Origin: Gossypium raimondii
Taxonomy: Eukaryota; Streptophyta; Magnoliopsida; Malvales; Malvaceae
DNA: 64,000 bases
Assembly (NCBI RefSeq): GCF_025698545.1
Contig: NC_068571.1
Coordinates: 42,441,733 to 42,505,732 of the forward strand
Direction: 5' to 3'
Below the pieces are notes generated by a model, which saw only the letters and a list, made by a program, of their open reading frames with translations, was not told where the DNA came from and did not search any database. Within the stretch, counting starts at the first letter, position 1. The number at the start of each line of letters is the position of its first letter. Below, one piece after another: positions 1 to 10,880 of the stretch. The translations under genes were made by a program, and so were the position numbers.

Positions 1-620
1 GCATCATTTAGCCGAAGGCTCCAATCCTTTCGGTTAGGACGAACTGTTTTCTCCAAAATAGTCTTGATTTCCCTGTTTGAGACCTCGGCTTGACCGTTCG
101 TTTGGGGATGGTGAGCCGTAGCTATACGGTGGTGGACTCCATATTTTGCCAACAGTGCCTCCATGACCTTATTACAAAAGTGGGTGCCACGATCACTGAT
201 TAGGGCTCGAGGTGTGCCAAACCTGGAAAAGATAGTTTGTTTTAAAAACTCCATAGCAGTTTTGGCATTATCATTATGAGTAGGCTTTGCTTCTATCCAC
301 TTAGAAACATAGTCTCTCGCAAGAATTATGTATACATTGCTAAATGAAGAAATAAATGGGCCCATGAAATCGATACCCCATACATCAAAGATTTCGCATA
401 CATGAATCGGGAAAGGGCATTTGATTTCGTTTAGTGATGTTACCGTATGTTGGCACCTATCGCAAGACTTACGAAGTTATATTCATCTCAAAAATTGTGG
501 GCCAATATAGCCCACATTCTAACACCTTATGAGCGGTCCGCTTAGGGCCAAAGTGACCTCCACAAGCTTCAAAGATGACAAAAATTAAGGATAGAAGTTA
601 CCTCGGTTTCGAACACATCT
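1..620 (-). pseudogene. integrase core remnant of the gypsy element
   Basis: Minus-strand translation in shifting frames gives phrases typical of a gypsy integrase core, such as AYHPQTNGQAEVSNREIK (about 60-135), LISDRGTHFCN (about 170-210) and WGIDFMGPF (about 360-390). These cover the conserved D, D and E positions of the DDE nuclease that inserts element cDNA. No open frame spans the segment, since indels and stops interrupt it around 470-620, and the C-terminal part lies off the window. The family assignment is firm; the copy is not functional. Confidence 0.8.
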
Positions 621-850
621 TCGTATTATCCGTCCAACGGTGTTTCCATAAGTATGGGTCATCCCAAATGTAATATCGAAGCGTTATGTCTAAGCTTGTC
701 CCTCACGGAACGAGCTACCTTAGTGGGTAATAATCCGTGGCTAGAAAGTTTACTATATCGCATACCATGGGAGACGTACCTCGACGAGAATAGGCTCTCA
801 TCGTGAATTCTTCTTTAATAGGGATGTCGTCAAAAGGTACTTTTATTCGC

Positions 851-1156
851 TTAAGTGGTCACCACTAAATTCTCGCATCCTCTTTTGTCTCGAATCTCAA
901 TGTCAAATTCTTGGAGCAGCAAAATCCACCTAATGAGCCTCGGTTTTGCTTCTTTCTTCGCGATCAAATACCGAGAGTGCATGATCGAAAAAATAATCAC
1001 TTTAGTTCCCAATAAATAAGGTCGAAATTTATCTAAAGCAAATACAACGGCTAAGAGTTCTTTATCCGTAGTGGTGTAGTTGCTCTGCGCAGCATCTAGG
1101 GTTTTCAAGGCATAACATATGACATGTGGTTCTTTGTCTATCCTTTGCCCCAACAC
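851..1156 (-). pseudogene. retrotransposon RNase H domain, broken
   Basis: An open stretch of 101 codons contains [20 protein letters not shown] and [20 protein letters not shown], the RNase H domain that follows RT in gypsy elements and removes the RNA strand of the replication hybrid. In active relatives the strand after LGTKV carries a Ser-Asp-His motif with a catalytic aspartate. Here the text reads FSIMHSRYL, so that catalytic segment is damaged by a small indel. The downstream [18 protein letters not shown] block is conserved. It belongs to the same dead element as its neighbours. Confidence 0.8.
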
Positions 1157-1330
1157 GGCTCCTACATCAGGCCGCTAGCGCCGCATATAATTTCAAATGG
1201 GTATTTCCAATCGGTGGTTGTACTATAGGAGCGGAGACTAACTTTTTCTTGAGTGTATCAAATGCCTCCTTACATTTTGGGCCAAACTCAAATTTCTTAT
1301 CTTTTCGCAACAACTCACACAATTGGTTCA

Positions 1331-2065
1331 CTACCTTCGAGAAGTTTTTATGAAGCGCCAGAAAACCTGCATGGCCAAGAAAAGAACGAATTTCCTCACA
1401 GTGGAGGGATAAGGCAAAGAATTTATAATATCAATTTTGGCTTTATCGACCTCAATTCCTTTAGATGAAACAACATGACCTAGAATTAAACCCTTGTCTA
1501 CCATAAAATGACACTTTTCATAATTCAAGACAAGATTAAATTCTATGCGCCTACTTAAAATTATCGTTAGATTTTTAAGGCATTCATCAAAACAATTCCA
1601 TATACAAGAAAATCATCCATAAAAACTTCGATAATTTTTCCACATATTCGAAAATATACTCATCATACATCTTTGGAAGGTGGCAGGCGATTGCAAAGAC
1701 CGAATGGCATCCTTCTATATGCAAATGTACCGAATGGGCATGTAAAAGTGGTCTTTTCTTGGTCCTCCTATGCGATCGAATTTGAAAGAAACCCGAGTAT
1801 CCATCAAGACAACAAAATGAGTTTTTCCGCTAATCTTTCAAGCATTTGATCTATAAAAGGAAGAGGAAATGATCTTTTCTAGTGTATGAATTCAACTTCC
1901 TGTAATCAATGCAGACGCGCCACCCATTTTGTACTCGGGTAGGTACCAAGTCACCTTCAGCATTTTTCTTTACTGTCACACCCGTTTTCTTGGGCACGAC
2001 CTAAACCGGACTTACCCACCTACTGTCAGAAATAGGGTAAATTACGTTAGCATCTAAAAGCTTGA
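1331..2065 (-). pseudogene. reverse transcriptase remnant
   Basis: The minus strand encodes RT blocks in several frames. NGWRVCIDYRKLN is near 1900-1935. The catalytic box reads FMDDFLVY (the YxDD position has F-M-D-D) near 1600-1625. The thumb block NYEKCHFMV followed by GHVVSSKGIEVDKAKID is near 1425-1528. Frames change several times and stops occur, so no polymerase can be made. The FMDD variant is common in Athila and related plant gypsy elements, so the box itself is not unusual. RT directly follows the protease ORF, consistent with one original polyprotein. Confidence 0.82.
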
Positions 2066-3379
2066 TTATTTCATTTTTACTACCTCCATCATATTCGGAT
2101 TTAGCTGTCTTTGCGCCTCTCGCCTCGGCTTCGTGTCTTCCTCCAAGTAGATCCTGTGTGTGTACGTCAAAGGGCTTATCCCTTTTAAGTCTGCAATGGT
2201 CCAGCCAATCGCCTCCTTATGACTTTTTAGTATATGAACCAAAGTTTCCTCTTCATGTGTGGAGAGTCTATTGGAGATTATGACTGGTAGGGTATTACCC
2301 TTCCCCAAAAATGCATATTTCAGATGCTCAGGAAGTGGTTTCAACTCCAACTCTGGCACCTGTATAACAGAAGGTAATAGTTTAGTATTTGGAGATAATA
2401 ACTCATTAACAAATTCAATTTCATCAAGTTCAAAATTATCTCCATAAATTGACTCGAAATTCTCTTCCACCAAAGAATCAATTATGTCGATACGATTTAC
2501 GCTCAATATTTCACTTGGATGGCTAATGGCGTCGTAGACATTAAACTTTACGATCTCCCCATCAAACTCCATCGTGAGAGTTCCACTTCGAACATCAATT
2601 TTAGTACTAGCTGTACTAAGGAACGGTCGACCTAGCAGGAGATCTGAAGATTCAGGAGTGCTATCCTCCTCCATTTTGATCACATAAAAATCTGCAGGAA
2701 AAATAAGATCGTTAACTTTTACCAGAACATCCTCGAGTACTCCTTCTGGATGCACAACAGACCTGTCCGCCAATTGAATGATAACACCTGTTTTTGTCAA
2801 AAAACCCGCGTTAAGTGATTCATAAATAGAATACGACATTACATTTATAGAAGCCCCTAGATCACACATAGCCTTTTTAATTCCCAAATGGCCTATTTTG
2901 CATGGTATTGCAAACATGCCCCTATCCTTACATTTTGCGGCATTTTTCATTTGTAACATCATGGATACATTCTCACCAACATTCACCCTTTCATTACCTG
3001 TTAATTTTCGTTTGTTGGTGCAAAGCTCTTTAAGAAATTTAGCATACCGCGGTATTTGCTTGATGGCATCCAACAGCGGAATATTGATCTCGACATTCCT
3101 AAATGTTTCAAGAATTTCTTTATCCTCTTTACCTCTTCGACACTGGTTGAATCGTTCTGGAAATGGAGGTTGAATTTTAGGCAATGGAGGCTTCGATCGG
3201 ACCTGTTCGTCTTTTTCGGGTTTTTCCTGGGTAATTTCTTGGGCAAGATTCCTGTCAGGAATTGGTTCCAGTACCTTTCCGCTTCGCAACGTCACTGCAT
3301 TTGCATTTTGTCTAGGGTTTGGTTCTATTTGTGACGGTAGCTTCCCTTGAGAAGTCAATTTCTCAATCGATGTGGTCAA
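2066..3379 (-). CDS. gypsy polyprotein segment: gag linker and aspartic protease, start of RT
   Basis: The ORF of 437 codons is open throughout but is a fragment of a larger polyprotein; the first Met is not necessarily a real start. Residues 1-110 are a hydrophilic linker. The retropepsin-type protease lies about residues 150-260, with active-site motif CDLGASINVMS (about 168-178) and the later flap-end motif DLLLGRPFLSTA (about 247-258). From about residue 360 the LKYAFLGKGNTLPVIIS and GWTIADLKGISPL blocks lead into RT. It is the best preserved part of the element. Frame breaks on both sides show the gene is dead. Confidence 0.85.
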   Translation of the reverse strand: MTTSIEKLTSQGKLPSQIEPNPRQNANAVTLRSGKVLEPIPDRNLAQEITQEKPEKDEQVRSKPPLPKIQPPFPERFNQCRRGKEDKEILETFRNVEINIPLLDAIKQIPRYAKFLKELCTNKRKLTGNERVNVGENVSMMLQMKNAAKCKDRGMFAIPCKIGHLGIKKAMCDLGASINVMSYSIYESLNAGFLTKTGVIIQLADRSVVHPEGVLEDVLVKVNDLIFPADFYVIKMEEDSTPESSDLLLGRPFLSTASTKIDVRSGTLTMEFDGEIVKFNVYDAISHPSEILSVNRIDIIDSLVEENFESIYGDNFELDEIEFVNELLSPNTKLLPSVIQVPELELKPLPEHLKYAFLGKGNTLPVIISNRLSTHEEETLVHILKSHKEAIGWTIADLKGISPLTYTHRIYLEEDTKPRREAQRQLNPNMMEVVKMK

Positions 3380-3384
3380 CTCTC

Positions 3385-3826
3385 TTATGGACGCCTCGAT
3401 TTTTCGTTGGAAATCTTTCGTCTCTTTTGGAAATTAAGAGTTTGTTGTTGGAAATCAAGAACATTAGTCGCTAACTTATTGACCATGGTTTCTAGAAAAT
3501 TACCGAACCTTGTGGTCATTCTTTGAAATCGATTTTGGTATGGCTGGTTATTTCGTGGATTGGTCCCATAGCTTAAGTTAGGATGGTCCCTCCACCCTGG
3601 GTTGTAGGTATTAGCGTAGGGGTCGTACTGCCTTTGTGGTGGCCCAGGGAAATTTCCCACAAGACCAGATGGGCCGTGGTATCATCATACAAACTGGGAC
3701 ATGCATCAGTTGCATGATCTGGTGTAGCACATATTCCACATAACCGAGCTGTCTTTGTTTTTTCTGCAATAAGAGAGTTCATCATATTAGTAAGTCTATC
3801 AACTTTATCCTCTAAGGTTGAATTAC
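3385..3826 (-). pseudogene. gag C-terminus with CCHC zinc knuckle, frameshifted
   Basis: A zinc knuckle is visible as CGICATPDHATDAC (C-x2-C-x4-H-x4-C, about 3700-3745), the nucleocapsid motif that packages element RNA. The preceding block STLEDKVDRLTNMMNSL is in frame with it, but the main gag ORF ends in another frame at 3827, so a small indel lies near 3830-3850. A second shift near 3640-3660 moves the following Pro/Asn/Tyr-rich tail (YDPYANTYNPGWRDHPN) to another frame. Both breaks show decay. Confidence 0.8.
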
Positions 3827-4759
3827 TTAGCTGATGAACCCTTCTAGGGGTTCAGTATTGGCTCGGAACTGCTGAGAATTTGCAGCCATCGTGGAGATCA
3901 AGTCTCTCGCTTGTTGGGGAGTCATGTTGACCAATGCTCCTCCACTAGCAGCGTCTACCATATTCATCTCCATGGGCTTCAAACCTTCGTAAAAGTATTG
4001 GAGGAGAGATTGCTCATATACCATGTTGTGGATGACTTGCACACAACTTTTAAATCGCTCCCAATAATCGTAAAGGGACTCAGCTTCTTTTTGTCTTATT
4101 CCAACGATCTCTCTTCTTAGCTCAGCTGCTCGAGATGCTGGAAAAAACCTGTTCAGAAACAAACGAGATAGATTAGCCCAAGTTGTAATAGATCCAGGGG
4201 GTAAATAAAATAACCATTCCTTAGTGGAATCTGCTAGGGAGAAAGGGAAAGCACGCAATTTAATCTGATCCTCAGTTACCCCCTGAGGTTTCATGCTAAG
4301 ACAAACCATATGAAATTTTTTCAGATGCTTGTGGGGATTTTCATTTTGTAACCCACGAAAAGTTGGCAATAACTGGATTAAACCTGACTTCAATTCAAAA
4401 TCAGTATCCATAGTAGGATACGCGATGCATAATGGCGGTTGTTCTGTTGGAGCTTCGGCCAGTTGCCGAATCGTTTGAGCCATTGGATCGTGTGCTAAAT
4501 TTGGGTTTTCGTTAACCCTAGCGTTAAGCACTTCTTCTGGTGAGTCGACTTCTACTTTTTCACTTTCAAATGTTTGAGTAGGGTTTTCGTTAACCCTAGA
4601 CTCAGCTTCGTCGTCGACTTCTATTTGTGGCGGTGGGTTACTTTGAGTTCCAACCACCGCTAACTGCTTTTTTAGTAACTTTGTCTCCTTGCGATTGGCT
4701 CTAGCAGTCTTCTCAATTTCTGAATCGAACGCAAGAGTACCTGGAGCAGATCTGGTCAT
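3827..4759 (-). CDS. gag capsid protein of the gypsy element
   Basis: About 310 codons, taking the Met at 4759, the first after the primer-binding site. The longer frame running back to 4840 would read through the primer-binding site into the LTR and is not biological. The capsid core is recognisable by HLKKFHMVC, IKLRAFPFSLADSTKEWL, PPGSITTWANLSRLFLNRFF and EAESLYDYWERFKS, the Retrotrans_gag signature. An acidic linker precedes it. The ORF ends early at LEGFIS-stop; the rest of gag is in a shifted frame. Gag would form virus-like particles in the cytoplasm, but this copy is truncated. Confidence 0.85.
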   Translation of the reverse strand: MTRSAPGTLAFDSEIEKTARANRKETKLLKKQLAVVGTQSNPPPQIEVDDEAESRVNENPTQTFESEKVEVDSPEEVLNARVNENPNLAHDPMAQTIRQLAEAPTEQPPLCIAYPTMDTDFELKSGLIQLLPTFRGLQNENPHKHLKKFHMVCLSMKPQGVTEDQIKLRAFPFSLADSTKEWLFYLPPGSITTWANLSRLFLNRFFPASRAAELRREIVGIRQKEAESLYDYWERFKSCVQVIHNMVYEQSLLQYFYEGLKPMEMNMVDAASGGALVNMTPQQARDLISTMAANSQQFRANTEPLEGFIS

Positions 4760-4793
4760 AAGAAACAAAAAAACAAGATTAGTACGTTGCCAG

Positions 4794-4811
4794 TCCCCGG
4801 TAACGGCGCCA
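4794..4811 (-). other. primer-binding site, tRNA-Asp type
   Basis: The minus strand reads TGGCGCCGTTACCGGGGA, which pairs with the 3' end of plant tRNA-Asp (ending in CCGGCAACGGCGCCA, from memory) with one mismatch. It lies 5 bp inside the LTR end, as expected for the site that primes minus-strand cDNA synthesis. It fixes the LTR boundary and the orientation of the element. Confidence 0.88.
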
Positions 4812-4816
4812 AAATT

Positions 4817-6132
4817 TGATGCGGTCGTTGAAAGCACCAAAAATATCCTATCCCTAATAAATAATGAAAAGAATAGTAAAAGGGAAGTAGGGTCAAATCC
4901 TCAGGGATTGGACTTGCAAAATATCTTGTTTCGTGATATCCCAGGCAGAGTCTTGCCCAAGACAACATGCGTTCCTAAAAAAAATAAAAACAATAGAAGA
5001 ATTAAATTGTTGGATCTAGAAACGAAAAATAAAATAAAAATGAATTAAGAATATTGAATTGAAAATTAGAAAAAATAAAAATAGAGTTGAGAGAAAGAAA
5101 ATTCTTATGGGAGATTCCACCTCCAGTTGTCTCGTTCGCCTTGGGTTAAATCCTCGGCTTTTAGATGATCCTTCCCAAACCGAATAAGCCAGTTATAGTG
5201 GAAGAGGACGCCACGACCACCAGCTCAATGATTTAGACTTACAATTTGGTGGAACTCGACTCTAGCCAACAATCGCTTCAGGATCGTCTTATGCTAGATC
5301 AACGCTTCTCAATGGCGAATCCCACGCCATTTTGTCTCTTGGGCTCGCCAACCTCGACGCAGATAAGCTAACGAATCGATTGTGTAACCTTCCCAAAACA
5401 TACAAAGCGGCCGCCTTTGCATACGTTGAAAAGCTTACTTTTTAAGGGACATGGACGGAAGCGTCGGCCAGTAAAAGTCGGAGAAACGATGAATACTGTT
5501 GAGAAGGCTAAGTCTGATTCTAAGCCTCAATAACCCTTTTGGGATTTTTGACAACCTTCGCTAGATGGGTTTAGTGGCTCATGGTTGTGGTAGAAAAGAA
5601 AATAAATAAAATAAAATAAAGATTTTATTGAAAAGAAATATGAAAAGAACAAAAGCCTAGACTTTTGGGGAGAGTGTTCTTAGAAAAAGAAAAGATGGGC
5701 TCTCCCTTTGAGTCACTTCACCCCTATTTATAGTGCTAGGGAGATATTCTAATTCTACTTAAATTCCTAAAAGATAAATACATTTAATTGAAGATAAATA
5801 AAGATAAAATAAAATCCTAAAATAATCCTTAATAATTATCTCAATATTAATTATCCTAATATAATTAAAATAGAGTTTAATAAAATAAAATCTCTTCTTT
5901 TGCATTTCAACCCTTGTGTCCTCCATGCTTGCACTTTTGGCACCAACTTTTCCTTGTGTCACACATTGGCCCATTTTATCTCTAAATTCACGCTTTTGGC
6001 CCTTAATTTTGCTTTTGCCTCAAATTTAGTCCCTATGAGATAAAAGATCATAAATAGCTCAAATTAGCAGGATCATACTCAGAATAAATACATAATTAAT
6101 ACATAAAAATACGTTATTCTAGAGTGTTATCA
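4817..6132 (-). repeat. 5' LTR of the Athila-like element
   Basis: On the minus strand it starts TGATAACACTCTAGAATAAC and ends CCGCATCA, giving TG...CA ends and 1316 bp. The primer-binding site follows directly. A TATA-like TATAAATA is at 5725-5732 in LTR orientation. A diverged second copy of its first ~370 bp occurs at 20045-20417. No protein is encoded; short ORFs in it are chance. Confidence 0.87.
5725..5732 (-). promoter_or_regulatory. LTR TATA box
   Basis: TATAAATA on the minus strand, about 400 bp from the LTR start and followed by GGGGTGAAG. It is the only good TATA match in the LTR and would mark the U3/R boundary. Inferred from sequence only. Confidence 0.5.
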
Positions 6133-6753
6133 GCTATGACACGTTAACAGTTTATAACAGGTAACATAAAGTCAGTATATTAATAAATGTTTAACTAAAA
6201 GAAAATAAATAAAAAAAATTCAATCATAGCATACATTTACAAAGCTTAAAACGAGCTTTAGGAACCCTTAAAACAAGCCATTTCAAAACCTAAACTTTCC
6301 CAACAAGTTACCCCAATTGATATTGCATTCAATTAACTTAACTCCACTTTAAACATTCAAAAACATATCAATTCAAACAACCTAAACCTTCTAACTAATA
6401 TGCCATTTAAAGGCACTTCAAATCAAAACAAAACAATTTAAGACAAAAGGTATATTTTCATGCCACAAATATATAACATTAGCTCACACCTAGCACAATT
6501 GTACACATTTCTACCCATTTTAAACATACCAAAGTTTTTCTCCAAACATTAACAATGCAAAAAGATTACAAGTTAACCAGAATACAAGTGAACACATAAC
6601 ATTACCATGTCATTCACATCTTAATCTTACAAGCAACCACACTTATGATAGGCTACATCATATTTACATATCAAATCTCAAAACATTTGCATCTCAACCT
6701 ATTACATGCCATATAAGCCAAAATAAACATCCAAAAACTACTAAAATCAACTA
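6133..6753. other. AT-rich repeat-derived spacer, no gene
   Basis: Low-complexity A-rich sequence between the LTR end and the duplicated block. The cadence (CATGCCACAAATATATAACAT, CTACCCATTTTAAACATACC) resembles the interior of the gypsy LTRs found near 55.5 kb and 60.5 kb, so it is probably an old LTR fragment. No ORF or RNA gene is supported. Confidence 0.5.
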
Positions 6754-7334
6754 GTTGAGGAAGATATGAGTTTTACAATAACTTAAAACTTTAAACAATT
6801 TAAATAAAATTTTAGAAATAAGATGAAATCATTTTTAAGACTTTAAAATCATCCTAGAATCATTTAGAAACTATTTGTGGGTGATCGAAAGTGTACAGGC
6901 TAAAAAAAAGAGCGATTGGGAGCCAAAAAGAATTAAAACAGCGCAGTGAAGCAAAATGCTGGGACAACGCGCGAGGTCGCGATGTCACACATATGAAGTC
7001 ATGACGTCACTTGCTGGTTGGGTGAGGTCGCGACGTCAGAAGTGAATGTTGTGACGTTGCAAGGACGAGGTTGCAATGTCATCCTCTAAGTAGCCCAAAA
7101 TCACTCCAAATTATCCCCACATCACCCCTAAATATCCATAGAACTTACCAATAAGTTTCAATCCATTTACAACACATTTAAATGGGATTTCAAACCATCA
7201 TTCACTGTAGAAGTGAGTTTAAAGAAAATCTAAGCCAAAGTATAACATACAAATTAGCCAATTAAATACATTCTTCACTCAAAATTGTAAAACATCGTAG
7301 TACCATTCTTTAAAAGGACTAAGCTCGTCTTTAC

Positions 7335-8042
7335 TAGACCTGTCCATGGGCCGGGCGGCCCGACCCGGCTCGACGGCCCGCTCGAAATATGGGAGGGTTT
7401 GGGTAAAAATATAGGCCCGAAATATGGGCTTGGGCAAAATTTTAGGCCCGTTAAAAAATGGGCCGGGCCTCGGGCAAGATTTTTTTGGCCCGGGCCCGCC
7501 CGAAAAATATTAAATATATATATTTTAATTTTTAAAATATAATAGTTTTTTATTTTAAGTTTATTTACTTTCATTTCCTTGACTAGTGTTACAAAATAAT
7601 AATAATAAAACATCAAGTTTGTTTTACTAATCAAATGTTAGATTTTGTTACAACAATTAATACAATTAATACAATTAATAATTTGATAAGTTTACTAATC
7701 AAATGTTAGATTTTATTAATACAATTAATACAATTAATAATTTGATAAATTTACTAATCAAATGTTAGATTTTATTACAACAATTAATACAATTAACAAT
7801 TAATAATTTGATAATTTTACTAACAATTAATTTTAATAATAATTAATTTTAATTTTATTTAAAAAATAATTTTAATTTTAATTAAAAACAAGCCGGGCCG
7901 GGCCGGGCTCGGGCCCCATATTTTTTCTTCGGGCCGGGCCTGGACAAAATCTCAGGGCCATGTTTCGGGACGGGCCGGGCCCGGGCCTAGTAAACGGGCT
8001 GAAAATTTTTTGTGGGCCCGGCCCGCCCCATGGACAGGTCTA
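7335..8042. mobile_element. 708-bp non-autonomous hAT-type element with 8-bp target duplication
   Basis: The element begins TAGACCTGTCCATGG and ends with its inverse CCATGGACAGGTCTA. The inverted repeats continue as GC-rich CGGGC/GGCCC tracts. It is flanked on both sides by GTCTTTAC (7327-7334 and 8043-8050). The duplicated block at 15369-18143 has the uninterrupted site with a single GTCTTTAC, which proves insertion after the duplication, or its loss from copy B. An 8-bp target duplication is the hAT hallmark. The interior is AT-rich with repeats of ACAATTAATACAATTAATA and encodes no transposase. Confidence 0.9.
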
Positions 8043-8628
8043 GTCTTTACATGTCATAACTATTAAAATCTAGAACAATATCATAGATTAAACTTTCTAT
8101 CATTTGAGTACGTAATGTTATGCCTCAAAATCTCTAATTGAAACGAAATTGAAATATGTGTATAAATATAATCATATGTTCAAGCGCGTACGAATAATAA
8201 AAAAAGACTCCTAAAAGAAAGCTCTTCAACTTCAGTTCAAAATGAAAATATTTTTCAATTATTTTATTAGATGAATTAGGATGATCAATTTTAATTTTAT
8301 TATAATTAGATTTTTCACATTAATATTCAATTTTCTTTAGAAACTTCGATGTATGTTACAAAAAACAAAAAAAAGATAAATAACAAAAAATAATTAAATA
8401 GTATATGGTTCAATGGAATTTTAATAATAATTATACCGAAAGCCTAAAAGCAAAAAATGTTATCACATTGCAATATTTTTGTAGAAGTGTATTTTTAAAA
8501 ATAATTAATTTTAAGCAAAAAATTCTTAATAACATAGAATGTAAAACAAAAACAAAAAATTGTTTGCAAAAAATAAATAATTATAAGAGTTACAACCTCA
8601 TCAAATAATTTTATACCTATGATATTGA

Positions 8629-10155
8629 TTAAGAGGTAGGGGTAGGCTTTGCTGGGACAGGGGCGGAACATGCAACTGGATTTTGTTTGCCACTAACTTT
8701 AGGCTTCACATTCGAACATTGTGATACTGCAGGTCCAGTCGGTCCACTGTGCATAATTTCAATGTCGGCGAGTTCCACATTTTCACACGGCAAAGTAGCA
8801 CTGCAAATAATCTTGACAGCTTCTGGAAGCGCAGAAGTGCCGTGAATGTTTTTGAAACTAATGTTGCTTAGTTTAACTTTTGATTCTTCCTGCATCAACA
8901 AAATAACGATTCAATGATTGATTGCCTCTTTTTTCTCCCTTACCATTTTGATAAATATGTACGTACATTTATTTTGCATTTGTTCCATGGGCAATATTTC
9001 TGATCAATTATAATAGGAGAACTGACATTGGTCACGGTAATATCCTCAAAGTGAATGTTCGAACAAGTGCCGGGTTCTGCACCTGGCCAACTTTTGATTC
9101 TAACACCATTTGAAGTATTTGTCAAGGTGCAGTTTTTTACAGTAACTCCATCAACAGGTTCTTCATTTTTAAACAATCCGAGACTGCCAATACTGATACC
9201 ATGTCCGGGTCCACAAGTTACTCCATTGATAACCAAATTTTTGGTACCATCCCCAATTGAAACACAATCATCACCAGTTTTTATCTCCGTGTTAAGAACA
9301 TTGACCCCATCTGATCTCCCGATGTGAATCCCATCAGTGTTTGGGCTTTCTCCAGGTGCTAATACGGTGAAATGTTCGAAAGTAATGTTTTTGCATCCTA
9401 GAACATTAACGTGGAACTGCTTGCTGTCTTTGGTAGTTACACCTTGTATCATTGCGTTGGTTAAAAAATCAAACCTTAGGTTCTGTTTAATTTTAGAATG
9501 AACCAAAAAAATTATTACTTAATTCTATTTATAAAAGCAAAAGTCATAACTTCTCGATAAGAAAAGAACTTACAATAGGAAGTGAACCACAAAAATTATG
9601 CTTTTCGCAACCTTTCCGTTTATAAGCAGTGGTTCCCTGGCCGTCGAAAACTCCTGCGCCAGACAATTTGAAATTTTCAATTTTATTGAAGGCAATCCAT
9701 TTAGGCTCCTTTAAAGCACCAGGGTCTGCCGGAGCCTTCACAGTGCCTTCAACTTGAAGCTCAATAGGAGCCTTGCAAGGACCATCTAAGGTAGCTGTAC
9801 TTAAAAAATATATCCCTTTAGGAACCACAATTTTTGCCGGGGATGTCGAGGCACATGCTTCTTTCCAAGCATCCAACAATGGCTAAAAAAAGCAAACATA
9901 TATAACGATAAGAGATTTGAAAAACAATTATACATGCTTTTACCATCTGACTATAAAGTTATATGAAATTTTTGTTACCTTACTCAAATCTGTTTTCTCG
10001 TCTGCCTTAGCACCAAACTTTGCAACAACATCAATAACGCCACCACCTCCTCCTCCTCCACCGCCACCACCACCAGCCTTTTGAGCTTTAGCGGATGATA
10101 TGGTTAAAAGTAACAGTATTAACATGGATGAAACAAAATTAAATTGAATAGCCAT
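8629..10155 (-). CDS. exopolygalacturonase, GH28 (intact copy)
   Basis: Pectin-degrading secreted hydrolase that removes galacturonate from polygalacturonan. Four coding exons on the minus strand: 10155-9979, 9882-9574, 9482-8967 and 8889-8629, all introns phase 0 with GT..AG, giving 420 codons. Residues 1-25 are a signal peptide ending AKA-Q, followed by an unusual run of 13 glycines. The four GH28 motifs are intact: [30 protein letters not shown] and VRIKSWPG, so the catalytic Asp residues, His and Arg/Lys are present. Length fits the family. It most resembles the pollen-type exopolygalacturonases, including a cotton pollen gene known as G9 (memory, not searched). TATA is about 70 bp upstream of the start. 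A degraded tandem copy lies at 16542-18055. Confidence 0.93.
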
Positions 10156-10219
10156 AATTTATTTTTATTTTAATTTACTTAAAAGAGAATGATTTTGTGT
10201 TTTGTTTTGTTTCAAACCT

Positions 10220-10230
10220 TCTTATATAAA
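10220..10230 (-). promoter_or_regulatory. TATA box of the intact polygalacturonase gene
   Basis: TTTATATAAG on the minus strand, about 70 bp upstream of the ATG at 10155. The same motif at the same spacing is present in copy B, so it predates the duplication. Confidence 0.6.
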
Positions 10231-10245
10231 GAGTAAGGCCAAATT

Positions 10246-10880
10246 ACAACCAACTAAATATTTTCTATTTTAATTAGTGTGGGTAAATAATATGACCAAG
10301 TTTTACTTACTATAATTAGCTCTTATTCTTCTTTTTCTTTTTGGAAGGAATTAACTCCTTTCTTTTATTTCTACATGGTTTGGGTATATAAATTTGAGGT
10401 TAATTTGCCAACAAACTTGATGCAATATAATCATATAGTAAAAGAGTTAACTAACATATGAATTAATATAATTATTTTAGGTTTCTCTATATAATAAGAT
10501 ATTTATTTAATGCAATAAAAATGATGAATGAAATTACCGACTGTGTTTTACTCGATTAGCATTGACATTGTTGCTAGGCATTGTATAAAAAAACGATAAA
10601 TAAAATTATCTATTATTAATTTATTTTTTATATTACATTTTAAGCCTTCACTGAGTTGGTGTCACAAGTCAAAGGAGCGACAACTTTGCTGGGTAATAAT
10701 TAAACTAACATTTGTTTACAAAGTGTATTATATTATTTTGAGGGTGTTTTTGTCTTTTTATATCTTTCATATGAGAAGTAGAAAAAATAAACATAATGGT
10801 TCCCTAACCATTTCAAAAAAATGCCTTATTTGTTTTTTATATCAACTTTTTTTTAAATATACTTGTTACATAATTCTTTT
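10246..10880. other. upstream region of the intact polygalacturonase gene
   Basis: AT-rich, with pyrimidine tracts near 10320-10370 and no ORF of note. It is the only surviving version of the distal promoter, because copy B has an LTR inserted 88 bp upstream of its start codon. Any pollen-specific control elements must be here, but I cannot name them with confidence. Confidence 0.5.

Larger units (their letters stand above)
1..6132 (-). mobile_element. Athila-like Ty3/gypsy LTR retrotransposon, truncated by the window
   Basis: Reading leftwards on the minus strand the order is 5' LTR (4817-6132), primer-binding site (4794-4811), gag, zinc knuckle, protease, reverse transcriptase, RNase H and integrase, the Ty3/gypsy order. 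The tRNA-Asp-type primer-binding site, the protease motif DLGASINVM and the gag sequence are what I know from Athila and related plant gypsy elements. The 3' LTR lies left of base 1. Reading frames are broken between gag and the zinc knuckle, throughout RT, and in RNase H, so the copy cannot be autonomous. The 5 bp beyond the LTR are GCTAT (6133-6137), the expected target duplication, which cannot be confirmed without the other end. Confidence 0.9.
6754..10245 (-). repeat. duplicated block, copy A (polygalacturonase unit)
   Basis: This segment matches 15369-18143 nearly base for base, beginning at GTTGAGGAAGATATGAG and running through the polygalacturonase gene to just past its TATA box. Without the hAT-type insertion and its extra target copy (716 bp) copy A is about 2776 bp against 2775 bp for copy B. 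The 3' flank of the gene includes a GC-richer stretch with GTCGCGACGTC-like motifs (6960-7080), shared by both copies and reminiscent of LTR sequence. Confidence 0.9.

Noticed and set aside
4760-4840. N-terminal extension of gag
   Set aside because: It would translate the primer-binding site and the end of the LTR; chance opening of the frame.
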